DNA from: Maritimibacter sp.
Lineage (GTDB): Bacteria > Pseudomonadota > Alphaproteobacteria > Rhodobacterales > Rhodobacteraceae
NCBI GenBank assembly: GCA_020441225.1
Contig: JAGRMP010000065.1
Span: 1 to 8,650, forward strand
Length of the DNA: 8,650 bases
Reading direction: 5' to 3'
The notes beneath the pieces are model-generated. The model saw only the letters and a list, made by a program, of their open reading frames with translations, searched no databases and was not told the DNA's origin. This document shows positions 1-5,727 of the stretch, piece after piece. The position numbers were made by a program, and so were the translations under genes. Position 1 is the first letter of the stretch, and each line of letters begins with the position of its first letter.

Positions 1-1435
1 GCGCCTGCAGTTTCGCCGAGGCCGCCTCCATATCGGCGTCCACCAGGGCACCGATGCCGGCCCGGAGCGAGTCGGTGAGGCCCGAGATGAAGTCGTTCTG
101 GGTCTCGACCCGGCCGGCGGCCGAACCGAAGTCGGCGGCAGCATCGACGGCGACGTTGATCATCGTCTCGATGTTGTCGAGCGCGCTCGTGGCACCGGCG
201 TCGGTGGTCACGTCGATCGAGTCGAGGCCGAACAGGCCACCCGAGGCGACACCGCCGGCGTTGCCCGACAGGGTGAAGGTCGCCGAGGAGGCGCTGTCGT
301 GATCGACCTTGAGCGACCATTGGCCGGTCGAGGCATCCTGCACCACCCGCGTCGTGATGTCGGCATTGCCACCGGCATCGACCGCGATCTTCAGACCACG
401 CGCCACGTCTTCCATGGTTTCGCCCTTGCCGGCGACATAGTCGTAGGAAGTCGAGCCGATGGTCACCTTGTAGCTGTCGCCCTCGGTGACGGCGGCGCTG
501 GTGGAGAAGGCAATGCTTTCCGCCCGCTCGTCGATGTCGCCGCTGGTCAAGGTCAGCGACCCGGTGCCGTTCAGCGTGGTGATCAGCACGTCGCCGTCGC
601 CGGCGGTCGATTCGGAGACCGAGACGGCCACGTCTTCGAAGCCGCGGGTGCTGTCGATATCGAGCGTGCCGTCGCTGTTGCCGGTAGCGGTGATGCCTTC
701 GAGGCCGAGGCCGTTGATCAGGCCGGCAAGCCCGTCGGCGACATCGGCGGCGGAGGTGCCGGCCGAGGTGAAGGTCACTTCGACGCCAGCCACCGTCAGC
801 GTGGCGGTGTCATCCGCAGCCCATGTGTTGCCGACCGTGACGATGGCGGTATTCGCACCGGCATCGATCGTGGTGAGCGATTCGGTCCCGTTCGCCGCAA
901 GCGAGGCGCCGGTGCCGAAGGTACCCTGGCTGGTGCCGAGGTCCTGGCGGCGAACAGTGATGCTCGAGGCGGTCACGGACCCGTCGGAGGCGCGGTCGAG
1001 CGACGAGAGGATGTTCACGTCATCGGTGCCGGAGACCAGGTTGAGACCGTTGAACTGGGCCGCGCTGACAACCGACGCGATCTGGTCGCGCAGCGCCGAG
1101 ATGTCGGTCTGCAGCTTGGTGCGGTCGACGTTCTCGCCCTGCGCAGCGACGATCTTGCCCTTCATCTCCGTGAGCAGATCGGTGACCGTTTCGGCGGCTT
1201 TCTGGCCGACGGCAACGGACGATTCACCCAGGCTGAGGCTGTCGGAGATCGCGGTGAAGCCGTTGACGTCGGCTTCCATGACCTTCGAGATCGCCCACAC
1301 GGCCGAGTTGTCCTTGGCGCTCGCGACCGCTTTGCCCGTGGAGATTTCACTCTGGGTCTGTTGCAGGTTCGCGTTGATCCCCTTGAGCGTTTGCAGCGCA
1401 ACCATGGCGCTCGTGTTCGTCAGAATGCTTGACAT
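1..1435 (-). CDS. fliC: Flagellin (filament protein), 3' end cut off by the window edge
   Basis: Filament subunit, exported through the flagellar type III system and polymerised outside the cell. The first 478 residues are visible; about 30 more are expected, since the last residues seen fall in the C-terminal flagellin domain just before its usual end. The N-terminal D0/D1 domain (about 1-140) begins MSSILTNTSAMVALQTL and carries the typical ISTGK, AKDNSA and QFNGLNLVSG segments. The middle (about 150-405) is Thr/Ser/Gly/Asp-rich and holds two stretches resembling flagellin IN (hook-IN) modules, near 190-265 and 310-385. The C-terminal domain starts near 410 (ALDNIETMINVAVDAAADFG) and includes RVETQNDFISGL and DADMEAASAKLQA. 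ATG at 1435 is preceded by GAAGGAACTGAATGA, a good ribosome site with AAGGA about 8-9 nt upstream. It lies downstream of the flgJ-flgN pair after a 238-bp leader, so it probably has its own promoter. In related bacteria flaF and flbT often follow; they would lie outside this window. Confidence 0.96.
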   Translation of the reverse strand, partial: MSSILTNTSAMVALQTLKGINANLQQTQSEISTGKAVASAKDNSAVWAISKVMEADVNGFTAISDSLSLGESSVAVGQKAAETVTDLLTEMKGKIVAAQGENVDRTKLQTDISALRDQIASVVSAAQFNGLNLVSGTDDVNILSSLDRASDGSVTASSITVRRQDLGTSQGTFGTGASLAANGTESLTTIDAGANTAIVTVGNTWAADDTATLTVAGVEVTFTSAGTSAADVADGLAGLINGLGLEGITATGNSDGTLDIDSTRGFEDVAVSVSESTAGDGDVLITTLNGTGSLTLTSGDIDERAESIAFSTSAAVTEGDSYKVTIGSTSYDYVAGKGETMEDVARGLKIAVDAGGNADITTRVVQDASTGQWSLKVDHDSASSATFTLSGNAGGVASGGLFGLDSIDVTTDAGATSALDNIETMINVAVDAAADFGSAAGRVETQNDFISGLTDSLRAGIGALVDADMEAASAKLQA

Positions 1436-1673
1436 TCATTCAGTTCCTTCAGTCGTGTGGCGCCTGTTTCGCGCCGGGTTAGAGGTCCGCCCGCTTGGGG
1501 CAGGTTCAGAGCCGTTCTGACCTCTGCGGATTTCGGGATTCCCGATCCGCGCCACCCCCTCAGGATGCCTGTGCACACTGAGGCTGAAGTGCCTAAAGAA
1601 CAGTGAAGAGGTGCCTCCGGAATGTGTCGGATTTTAGTCGAAATCTTGTTTGGACCCGGATCCGACCCCGGTT
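1436..1673 (-). promoter_or_regulatory. Flagellin upstream region, likely contains the flagellin promoter
   Basis: This 238-bp gap lies between the FlgN-like gene stop and the flagellin start. Besides the inverted repeat and the ribosome site next to the ATG, I see a TAAAAT hexamer (minus strand, about 1637-1632) that resembles a -10 element but has no convincing -35 partner. The motif GTGCCT occurs twice on the plus strand (1590-1595 and 1611-1616). I find no match to the sigma-28 consensus (TAAA spaced from GCCGATAA), no GG-N10-GC sigma-54 site and no TTAA-N7-TTAA CtrA site. A promoter is expected because flagellin needs far higher expression than the chaperone gene upstream. Confidence 0.4.
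1526..1550 (-). promoter_or_regulatory. Strong inverted repeat in the flagellin leader
   Basis: Outer arms GCGGAT (1526-1531) and ATCCGC (1545-1550) are perfectly complementary. They enclose a second palindrome, CGGGATTCCCG (1534-1544), with two unpaired T's on one side only. It lies 91-115 nt upstream of the flagellin ATG, so it would fold in the leader RNA or act as a binding site in the DNA. It is too far from the upstream flgN stop (124 nt), and lacks a T-run, to be a clear terminator. Function is inferred only. Flagellin leaders in other Alphaproteobacteria (Caulobacter fljK) are targets of the post-transcriptional regulator FlbT, which is one possible reading. Confidence 0.5.
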
Positions 1674-2027
1674 TCACACTTGACGGTTAACGCCGCCGCG
1701 GGCGCCGGACAGATCGGCGGCGGCGCCGTCGCGGCCATAGGTTCTGAGCCCGGTGTCGGCGGTGCGGAGCTTGTCGATCCGCCGGGCCGCCGACTGCACG
1801 CCACGGGCCGCGGCGCGCAGGAGCTCCTGGTTGCGCTCGGCCTTGCGCCGCAGCCGCTGCATGACCGCGTCGGTTTCGGATGCGCGCGACAGCCGCGCCA
1901 TGAGGCGTTCTTTTTCGCCCGACATGCGCAGCAGCCCGTCGATCTCGCCCGACAGGATCATCTTGCGTTCGTGGTCGAGGTGGTCTTCCAGCGCGTCCGC
2001 TGCGGCGGAGATACTAAACAGCGTCAT
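1674..2027 (-). CDS. flgN: FlgN-like flagellar protein (putative export chaperone)
   Basis: A 117-residue protein rich in Arg, Ala and Glu, with no signal peptide or membrane segment and long amphipathic helices over about residues 5-90. FlgN-family proteins are cytoplasmic chaperones that hold the hook-filament junction proteins FlgK and FlgL for export. The call rests on size, helical character, position directly after the flgJ-type gene and before flagellin, and a C-terminal LRTYGRDG (94-101) like the conserved tail of alphaproteobacterial FlgN-like proteins. The family is weakly conserved, so the function is inferred. ATG at 2027 is strongly supported by AAGGAG at 2040-2035 with a 7-nt spacing. 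It overlaps the 3' end of the flgJ gene by 14 nt, which implies one transcript and translational coupling. The stop is TGA at 1676-1674. Confidence 0.75.
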   Translation of the reverse strand: MTLFSISAAADALEDHLDHERKMILSGEIDGLLRMSGEKERLMARLSRASETDAVMQRLRRKAERNQELLRAAARGVQSAARRIDKLRTADTGLRTYGRDGAAADLSGARGGVNRQV

Positions 2028-2310
2028 CTGCGCGCTCCTTCATCGCTTCGTAGAGGCTCTGGGCGAGACCGATACCGCCGGCCGCGGCCATCTCGCGCGC
2101 CTGTTCGAGACGCAGGAACGAGGCAAACTGGTCTTCGCCCGCACCGCCACCGAACGCCTCCGGAGTCTGGCCGACGCCGGCGGCCTTGAGCATTTCGGCC
2201 AGGAAGTTGGCTTCGAGCTCCTGGGCCGCCTCAAGCAGTTTCCTGTCCTGCACCTCCGATGTGTGCGGGATCGGCGCGGGCAACGCGGCGGCGGGAAGTA
2301 TGGCCGACAT
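2014..2310 (-). CDS. flgJ: FlgJ-type rod-binding protein (single domain, CheL-like)
   Basis: A 98-residue protein matching the N-terminal rod-binding domain of FlgJ. It contains KLLEAAQELEANFLAEMLKA (about 24-43) and a second conserved block, FASFLRLEQAREMAAAGGIG (about 62-81), followed by LAQSLYEAM. In enterobacteria FlgJ caps the growing rod in the periplasm and carries a second, muramidase domain. Here that domain is absent, as is usual in Alphaproteobacteria, where the short form is called FlgJ or CheL and peptidoglycan cutting is done by a separate enzyme. No cleavable signal peptide is seen, consistent with export through the flagellar apparatus. ATG at 2310 has GAGAG about 8-12 nt upstream. 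It is the first gene of the minus-strand run flgJ-flgN-flagellin and diverges from fliK across 118 bp. Confidence 0.9.
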   Translation of the reverse strand: MSAILPAAALPAPIPHTSEVQDRKLLEAAQELEANFLAEMLKAAGVGQTPEAFGGGAGEDQFASFLRLEQAREMAAAGGIGLAQSLYEAMKERADDAV

Positions 2311-2428
2311 GACGAATCTCTCGAATTGAGGTCATTTTCACCATCATGTCCCGTGACGGGTAAAGATTGTGGTAACGCCTACCTGCGATTGTGCGATTCG
2401 ACGGAGTCAGAACACCCGGACGCACAAA
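2311..2428. promoter_or_regulatory. Divergent flgJ / fliK spacer with palindrome
   Basis: It should hold the promoters for both flagellar transcripts. It is clearly more AT-rich than the neighbouring genes. A perfect 11-bp palindrome, CCCGTGACGGG, lies at 2350-2360. It is followed at once by TAAAGATT (2361-2368), close to the -35 half of a sigma-28 promoter (TAAAGTTT). The expected -10 half (GCCGATAA) is not convincing: the nearest candidate, GCCTACCT at 2377-2384, is both poor and too close. A 7-bp direct repeat, TGCGATT, occurs at 2384-2390 and 2392-2398. Promoter use is inferred from gene orientation; no promoter is clearly identified on either strand. Confidence 0.4.
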
Positions 2429-4360
2429 ATGCAGCTGCAGCAGATCGCCCCCCACACGCTTGTCACCGACGGTCCGGCCGACACGGCCCGGTCCGCGCAT
2501 CCGGCGCCGGGAGGCGAGGCGTTCGGGTCGGTTTTCTCGAAGGAGGCTGCCGGCCAACGACCGGGGCCAACCGCAGACGCACCCGGCGGCGCCGGCACGG
2601 GACCGGGATACGCCGGCCAGGACAGCCGCACGACGACCGACGCTGAAAACGCCAGCCCGGCGCAGGGACAGATGGCCCGCAAGGGGTCGGCACCCGACGG
2701 CGCGGCGGCCGCGGACACACCCGGGGCGCCATCGCGGGCGACAGCGGGGGCGACATCCGCCGAGCCAGGCGGTCGCGCGGCGCAGCCGGGTCGCGGTACG
2801 GCCGGTTTGCCCGCGCCGGGGTCGGCGGCTTTCTGTGCGGATCTCATGGCGACCGATCTCGTCGCCGTGCCAGCGGATCCGGACAAGCCCACGCAGGCGC
2901 CGGGCGCCGGCGCGGAGAGCAACACGGACCGTGACCCGAAACAACTCGAAGCCAACCCAGACGCGACCGATACCGCGACCGCGAACACGGGGCGGCCGGA
3001 GGATTTGTCGATTGCAGGTGCCCAGATGCCGGCGCCGACACCCGCCGCGGCCGGGTCGCAAGGGGCCGACCCATCAGGCACCGGGTTTCTTGGAGCCGCG
3101 TTGCGCGCGGCTGCGCCCGGATCCAGCCACAGTGGCTCCGGCGGCAGTTTGAAGTCGGTGCCGAAGGGCGGCGAGGCCGAGGGCGCGCAAGCCGCGGCGG
3201 ATCAGGTGGCGGGTGATCGGCTGCCGGGCAACGCGCCGGCGGGGACCTCTCCGCGCGGCGATTCGCCGGAGCGTGGCGTGAACGCGCCGGCTGCGGTCGC
3301 GCACCAGGGGGCGAACGCGCCTGGACAATCCGTCGCCGCTGCGACCGGGGCAGACGCCGCGGCTGCGACCGGCGGTTCCGTCCGTGGCGTCCCGCCCGGT
3401 CCGACCGGCCAGGCCCTGGGCGACGGCAATCAGGCACCGGGATCGGCCGGAATACAGGGCGGCGAGGCACAGGCGGTCCAGGCGCGGCCCGGCATGCAGG
3501 GCCCGACACCGTCCGAAACACAAACCGCGGCCGGTGCGGCCGGTTCGGACGCTGCGACGGCTCCGGGCCGGACGGATGGGGCGGCGCCCCGCCCGGTGGA
3601 CCCGCTTACGGCCGGTGCGCTGCAGCCGCAGTCCGGCGCCGGGGCTGCGACACGCGACGCCCCGCCGCCGCGTGTCGAGGGGCGGGCGGCCGAGATGGCC
3701 CACGCTGCAGCCCAGGCCACGGCGCGGCCCACGACCGGTCCGCAGGCCACACCGGCAGGGCAGGGCACCGTCGGTGCCTCAGCATCGGTGTTGGACAGAG
3801 GCCCGGTTGCACCGGTGTCGGACGACGGACTTTTCGGCGCAGACCCGCTGGCCACGGATTTCGGTCCGGGCGAGATCCGCGGGGCCGGCAGGAGCCCGGC
3901 GGCAGAGCCGGCGGTTCTGCCCGCTTCCGTCCAGACGCCGCGGCAGGTGACGTTGCAGATTGCCGAAATGGTCCGCACCTCGGGTGAACGTGCCGTCGAG
4001 CTGCGGCTGCATCCCGAAGAGCTTGGCCGGGTCCAGATGACCCTGAGCCAGGATGCAACCGGGACGCTGACCGTCGCGCTCAACGTCGAACGGCCGGAGA
4101 CGCTCGATCTCCTGCGCCGGAACATCGACCTGCTCGGGGCCGATCTGCGTGCGCTTGGTTACGAGAGCGTGGATTTCTCCTTCCAGGGCGGCGGCTCGGG
4201 CGGCGGAGCGGGCGCGGATCCGGACGGCGGCGCGGCCCATGGCGCCGCGGTCGCACCGGCTGCCCGCGAAACGGATATGGCGGCGGCACGGGCTGCCGGG
4301 CCGCAACCCATCGGTCGCGGGGCGGGGGCCCCTGGCGACGGCATCGACATCAGGATTTGA
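2429..4360 (+). CDS. fliK: Flagellar hook-length control protein
   Basis: FliK measures the growing hook during its own export and switches the export gate from hook to filament substrates. About 643 residues. Residues about 1-500 are low complexity, dominated by Ala, Gly, Pro, Thr and Gln, as expected for the extended ruler part. The conserved C-terminal Flg_hook domain spans about 504-588: PRQVTLQIAEMVRTSGERAV, then ELRLHPEELGRVQMTLSQ, LTVALNVERPETLDLLRR and LLGADLRALGY. A Gly/Ala-rich tail follows. At 643 aa it is longer than enterobacterial FliK (about 400 aa); long alphaproteobacterial versions are common. The start is uncertain: ATG at 2429 (chosen, since MQLQQIAPHTL reads like a natural N-terminus) has no clear ribosome site, and an in-frame GTG at 2369 would add 20 residues. 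The stop at 4358-4360 is 14 nt before flgD, so the two form an operon. Confidence 0.93.
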   Translation: MQLQQIAPHTLVTDGPADTARSAHPAPGGEAFGSVFSKEAAGQRPGPTADAPGGAGTGPGYAGQDSRTTTDAENASPAQGQMARKGSAPDGAAAADTPGAPSRATAGATSAEPGGRAAQPGRGTAGLPAPGSAAFCADLMATDLVAVPADPDKPTQAPGAGAESNTDRDPKQLEANPDATDTATANTGRPEDLSIAGAQMPAPTPAAAGSQGADPSGTGFLGAALRAAAPGSSHSGSGGSLKSVPKGGEAEGAQAAADQVAGDRLPGNAPAGTSPRGDSPERGVNAPAAVAHQGANAPGQSVAAATGADAAAATGGSVRGVPPGPTGQALGDGNQAPGSAGIQGGEAQAVQARPGMQGPTPSETQTAAGAAGSDAATAPGRTDGAAPRPVDPLTAGALQPQSGAGAATRDAPPPRVEGRAAEMAHAAAQATARPTTGPQATPAGQGTVGASASVLDRGPVAPVSDDGLFGADPLATDFGPGEIRGAGRSPAAEPAVLPASVQTPRQVTLQIAEMVRTSGERAVELRLHPEELGRVQMTLSQDATGTLTVALNVERPETLDLLRRNIDLLGADLRALGYESVDFSFQGGGSGGGAGADPDGGAAHGAAVAPAARETDMAAARAAGPQPIGRGAGAPGDGIDIRI

Positions 4361-4374
4361 GACGAGGACAGGGC

Positions 4375-5091
4375 ATGGAAACCACACCCACCACGACCGC
4401 GACACCCACCACCACCACCAACAACACATCCAGCAAGTCCAAGACATCCGAAGAGACGAAGGAGACCGCACCGGCGATCACCTCGGATTTCCAGACCTTC
4501 CTGACGATGCTGACCACGCAGATGGAGAACCAGGATCCGCTCAACCCGATCGAGAGCACCGATTTCGCAGTGCAGCTGGCCACCTTTTCCGGGGTCGAGC
4601 AGCAGGTGCGCACAAACGATCTGCTCGCCGCGATCCAGGGGCAGCTCGGGGCCGGTGGCATGTCGCAATACGCCGGCTGGGTCGGGATGGAAGTGCAGGC
4701 CGTGGCCTCGGCGAGCTTCGAGGGCGAACCGATCACGATCTTTCCGGACCCAGCGAGCGGGGCCGAACGGACCATGGTGGTGGTGCGCGATGCCAGCACC
4801 GGCGAGGATGTCGACTATTTCGAGATTCCGGTCTCGGACGACCCGGTGCTCTGGGACGGGCTCGACGGCAATGGCATCCCCTACCCGGAGGGCAATTACA
4901 CCTTTCATCTGCAAAGCATCGCCGACAACGTGAGTTTCTCGGAGGAACAGATGGAAGTGTATTCCGAAGTGCAGGAACTGCGGCTCGTCGACGGCGAGAC
5001 CCGGCTGATCCTGGCCGATGGCTCCGAAATCGCCGCGACCGAAGCGAGCTCGGTGCGCCAGCCCGAGACATCGGACCAGCCCGAGACGTAA
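4375..5091 (+). CDS. flgD: Flagellar hook assembly (hook cap) protein
   Basis: FlgD caps the growing hook and guides polymerisation of FlgE outside the cell. It is exported by the flagellar apparatus. 238 residues. The N-terminus is a Thr/Ser/Asn-rich disordered leader (2-34). The conserved FlgD N domain follows at about 36-85, with SDFQTFLTMLTTQMENQDPL and NPIESTDFAVQLATFSGVEQ. Then come a region fitting the FlgD Tudor-like/Ig-like fold (about 100-220), including WDGLDGNGIPYPEGNYTF (160-177), and a short acidic tail. The ATG at 4375 is preferred over an in-frame TTG at 4357, because GAGGA at 4364-4368 sits 6 nt before it. It lies 14 nt after the fliK stop and is the last gene of this plus-strand run; a hairpin follows the stop almost immediately. 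Confidence 0.96.
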   Translation: METTPTTTATPTTTTNNTSSKSKTSEETKETAPAITSDFQTFLTMLTTQMENQDPLNPIESTDFAVQLATFSGVEQQVRTNDLLAAIQGQLGAGGMSQYAGWVGMEVQAVASASFEGEPITIFPDPASGAERTMVVVRDASTGEDVDYFEIPVSDDPVLWDGLDGNGIPYPEGNYTFHLQSIADNVSFSEEQMEVYSEVQELRLVDGETRLILADGSEIAATEASSVRQPETSDQPET

Positions 5092-5092
5092 G

Positions 5093-5127
5093 GACCCGGC
5101 CCGACATGGCGGTCGCGCCACCGGGTC
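5093..5127 (+). terminator. Two-part hairpin directly after the flgD stop
   Basis: Outer arms GACCCGG (5093-5099) and CCGGGTC (5121-5127) are perfectly complementary. Inside lies a second stem, TGGCG (5107-5111) and CGCCA (5116-5120), with loop GTCG and a 7-nt bulge on the left. It starts 2 nt after the flgD TAA. There is no T-run after it, so it is not a textbook intrinsic terminator; it may protect the 3' end of the transcript or contribute to termination. Confidence 0.45.
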
Positions 5128-5225
5128 GGAGGGCACGGATCGGTGCTGCGCAGATCCCGCGTGCCGCCGGAGAGGCGAAAACGGGCGCGAAGGCGCGGCC
5201 GCGGGCGGGTCTGCGCGCGTGGCGG

Positions 5226-5240
5226 CGGGGACGGTCCCCG
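5226..5240. repeat. Perfect 15-bp palindrome CGGGGAC-G-GTCCCCG
   Basis: Seven-base arms CGGGGAC (5226-5232) and GTCCCCG (5234-5240) flank a single central G. As RNA this gives a stem of about five pairs with a small loop. It lies 135 bp after flgD with no T-run on either side. It could be part of a termination zone or only a chance feature of very GC-rich sequence. Confidence 0.35.
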
Positions 5241-5288
5241 TGCGGGTCGCGACGGGTCCGCGTCCGGTAGTTCCGCGAGCTTTCTGAG

Positions 5289-5345
5289 GCCCCGATTGCG
5301 GCCCCGATTGCGGCCCTGTCTGAGCCCAGTCTGAGCCCTGTCTGA
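5289..5345. repeat. Short tandem repeats, two kinds back to back
   Basis: Two exact copies of the 12-mer GCCCCGATTGCG (5289-5300, 5301-5312) are followed at once by three copies of the 11-mer GCCCTGTCTGA (5313-5323, 5324-5334 with one T-to-A change, 5335-5345). TCTGAG also occurs just before the array (5283-5288), echoing the end of the 11-mer. Because the periods are 11 and 12, the array would shift any reading frame, which argues against conserved coding here. Such arrays arise by slippage and may vary in copy number between strains. Confidence 0.75.
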
Positions 5346-5626
5346 GGATCGGCTGCCCCCGACTGGCCCTGGCCCCGACCGGGTGCCGGTGGGACGGCCG
5401 GGATTGTCCGATCCATGCGTTGCGAAACATCGGGTGTCGGACGGGGATCGGGTCACCGGTTCCGGCGGCGGGCCGGACCGGATGCGGCAGACCTCCGGAG
5501 CACGCCGGGCGAAGGCTTCGAAACAGGTGCGGACACGGCAGCCCGGCGGAGGCGTGGTTCGCCCCGGTCCGACGCGCGGACGGGCCCGGGCGGGAGGCGA
5601 AACGCATTCCGGGACCGACGGGAAGA

Positions 5627-5640
5627 CCGGCCTGGGCCGG
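5627..5640. repeat. Hairpin CCGGCC-TG-GGCCGG, possible dispersed repeat
   Basis: Arms CCGGCC (5627-5632) and GGCCGG (5635-5640) are perfectly complementary. Read on the minus strand, the surrounding bases begin GTCATGCCGGCCCAGGCCGG. This resembles the GTCATGCC-palindrome style of dispersed intergenic repeats seen in many Proteobacteria, but the resemblance is from memory only. It lies about 88 nt downstream of the ubiB stop on the ubiB strand. Confidence 0.35.
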
Positions 5641-5691
5641 CATGACCCGAGATGAAGATCAACGCCGGCGCGGGTATTCGGGCGCGCGGTC

Positions 5692-5719
5692 CCGACCGGG
5701 TCGGCCCGCGGCGGCGCGG
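5692..5719 (-). terminator. Paired hairpins after the ubiB stop
   Basis: Two small stems lie downstream of ubiB on its strand: CGCGG/CCGCG arms at 5719-5715 and 5710-5706 with a 4-nt loop, then CCGAC/GTCGG arms at 5704-5700 and 5696-5692 with a 3-nt loop. They begin 9 nt past the stop codon. There is no T-run, so intrinsic termination is only a possibility; GC-rich sequence yields such stems often. Confidence 0.3.
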
Positions 5720-5727
5720 CGTCTGCT

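Larger units (their letters stand above)
5092..5727. other. Gene-poor spacer between flgD and ubiB
   Basis: This is 636 bp without a recognisable gene. Several open frames cross it on both strands (for example plus 5018-5287 and 5420-5959, minus 5643-4159), but all are Arg/Pro/Gly-rich without family signature. They either run through flgD or ubiB in the wrong frame or have no ribosome site. It holds the post-flgD hairpin, a palindrome at 5226-5240, a cluster of 11- and 12-bp tandem repeats at 5289-5345, a 6-bp-arm hairpin at 5627-5640, and two hairpins just past the ubiB stop. I see no tRNA. It could be a decayed gene, an old rearrangement joint, or a site for a small RNA; the sequence alone does not decide. 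Confidence 0.6.

Noticed and set aside
299..1520. Long plus-strand open frames (299-1432 and 486-1520) opposite flagellin
   Set aside because: The minus strand encodes an unmistakable flagellin across the whole span. The plus frames show no family signature, and their composition mirrors the antisense codons.
1657..1664. CGGATCCG palindrome just after the FlgN-like gene
   Set aside because: Only 8 bp, arms do not extend, and no T-run follows. It is expected by chance in GC-rich sequence.
2231..4125. Many open frames on both strands across fliK
   Set aside because: High GC removes stop codons. Only the plus frame ends in the conserved Flg_hook domain; the others are Arg/Pro-rich shadows.
5106..5270. 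Small plus-strand frame beginning MAVAPPGRRARIGAAQ after flgD
   Set aside because: It has a distant AAGGA, Arg-rich composition, no recognisable similarity, and its start lies inside the hairpin after flgD. Not enough to call a gene.
4159..5643. A 494-codon minus-strand frame across flgD and the spacer
   Set aside because: It runs antisense through flgD and the fliK end, has no recognisable domain, and its sequence changes character between coding and non-coding stretches. The part starting MPAQAGLPV reads through a palindromic repeat rather than a gene.
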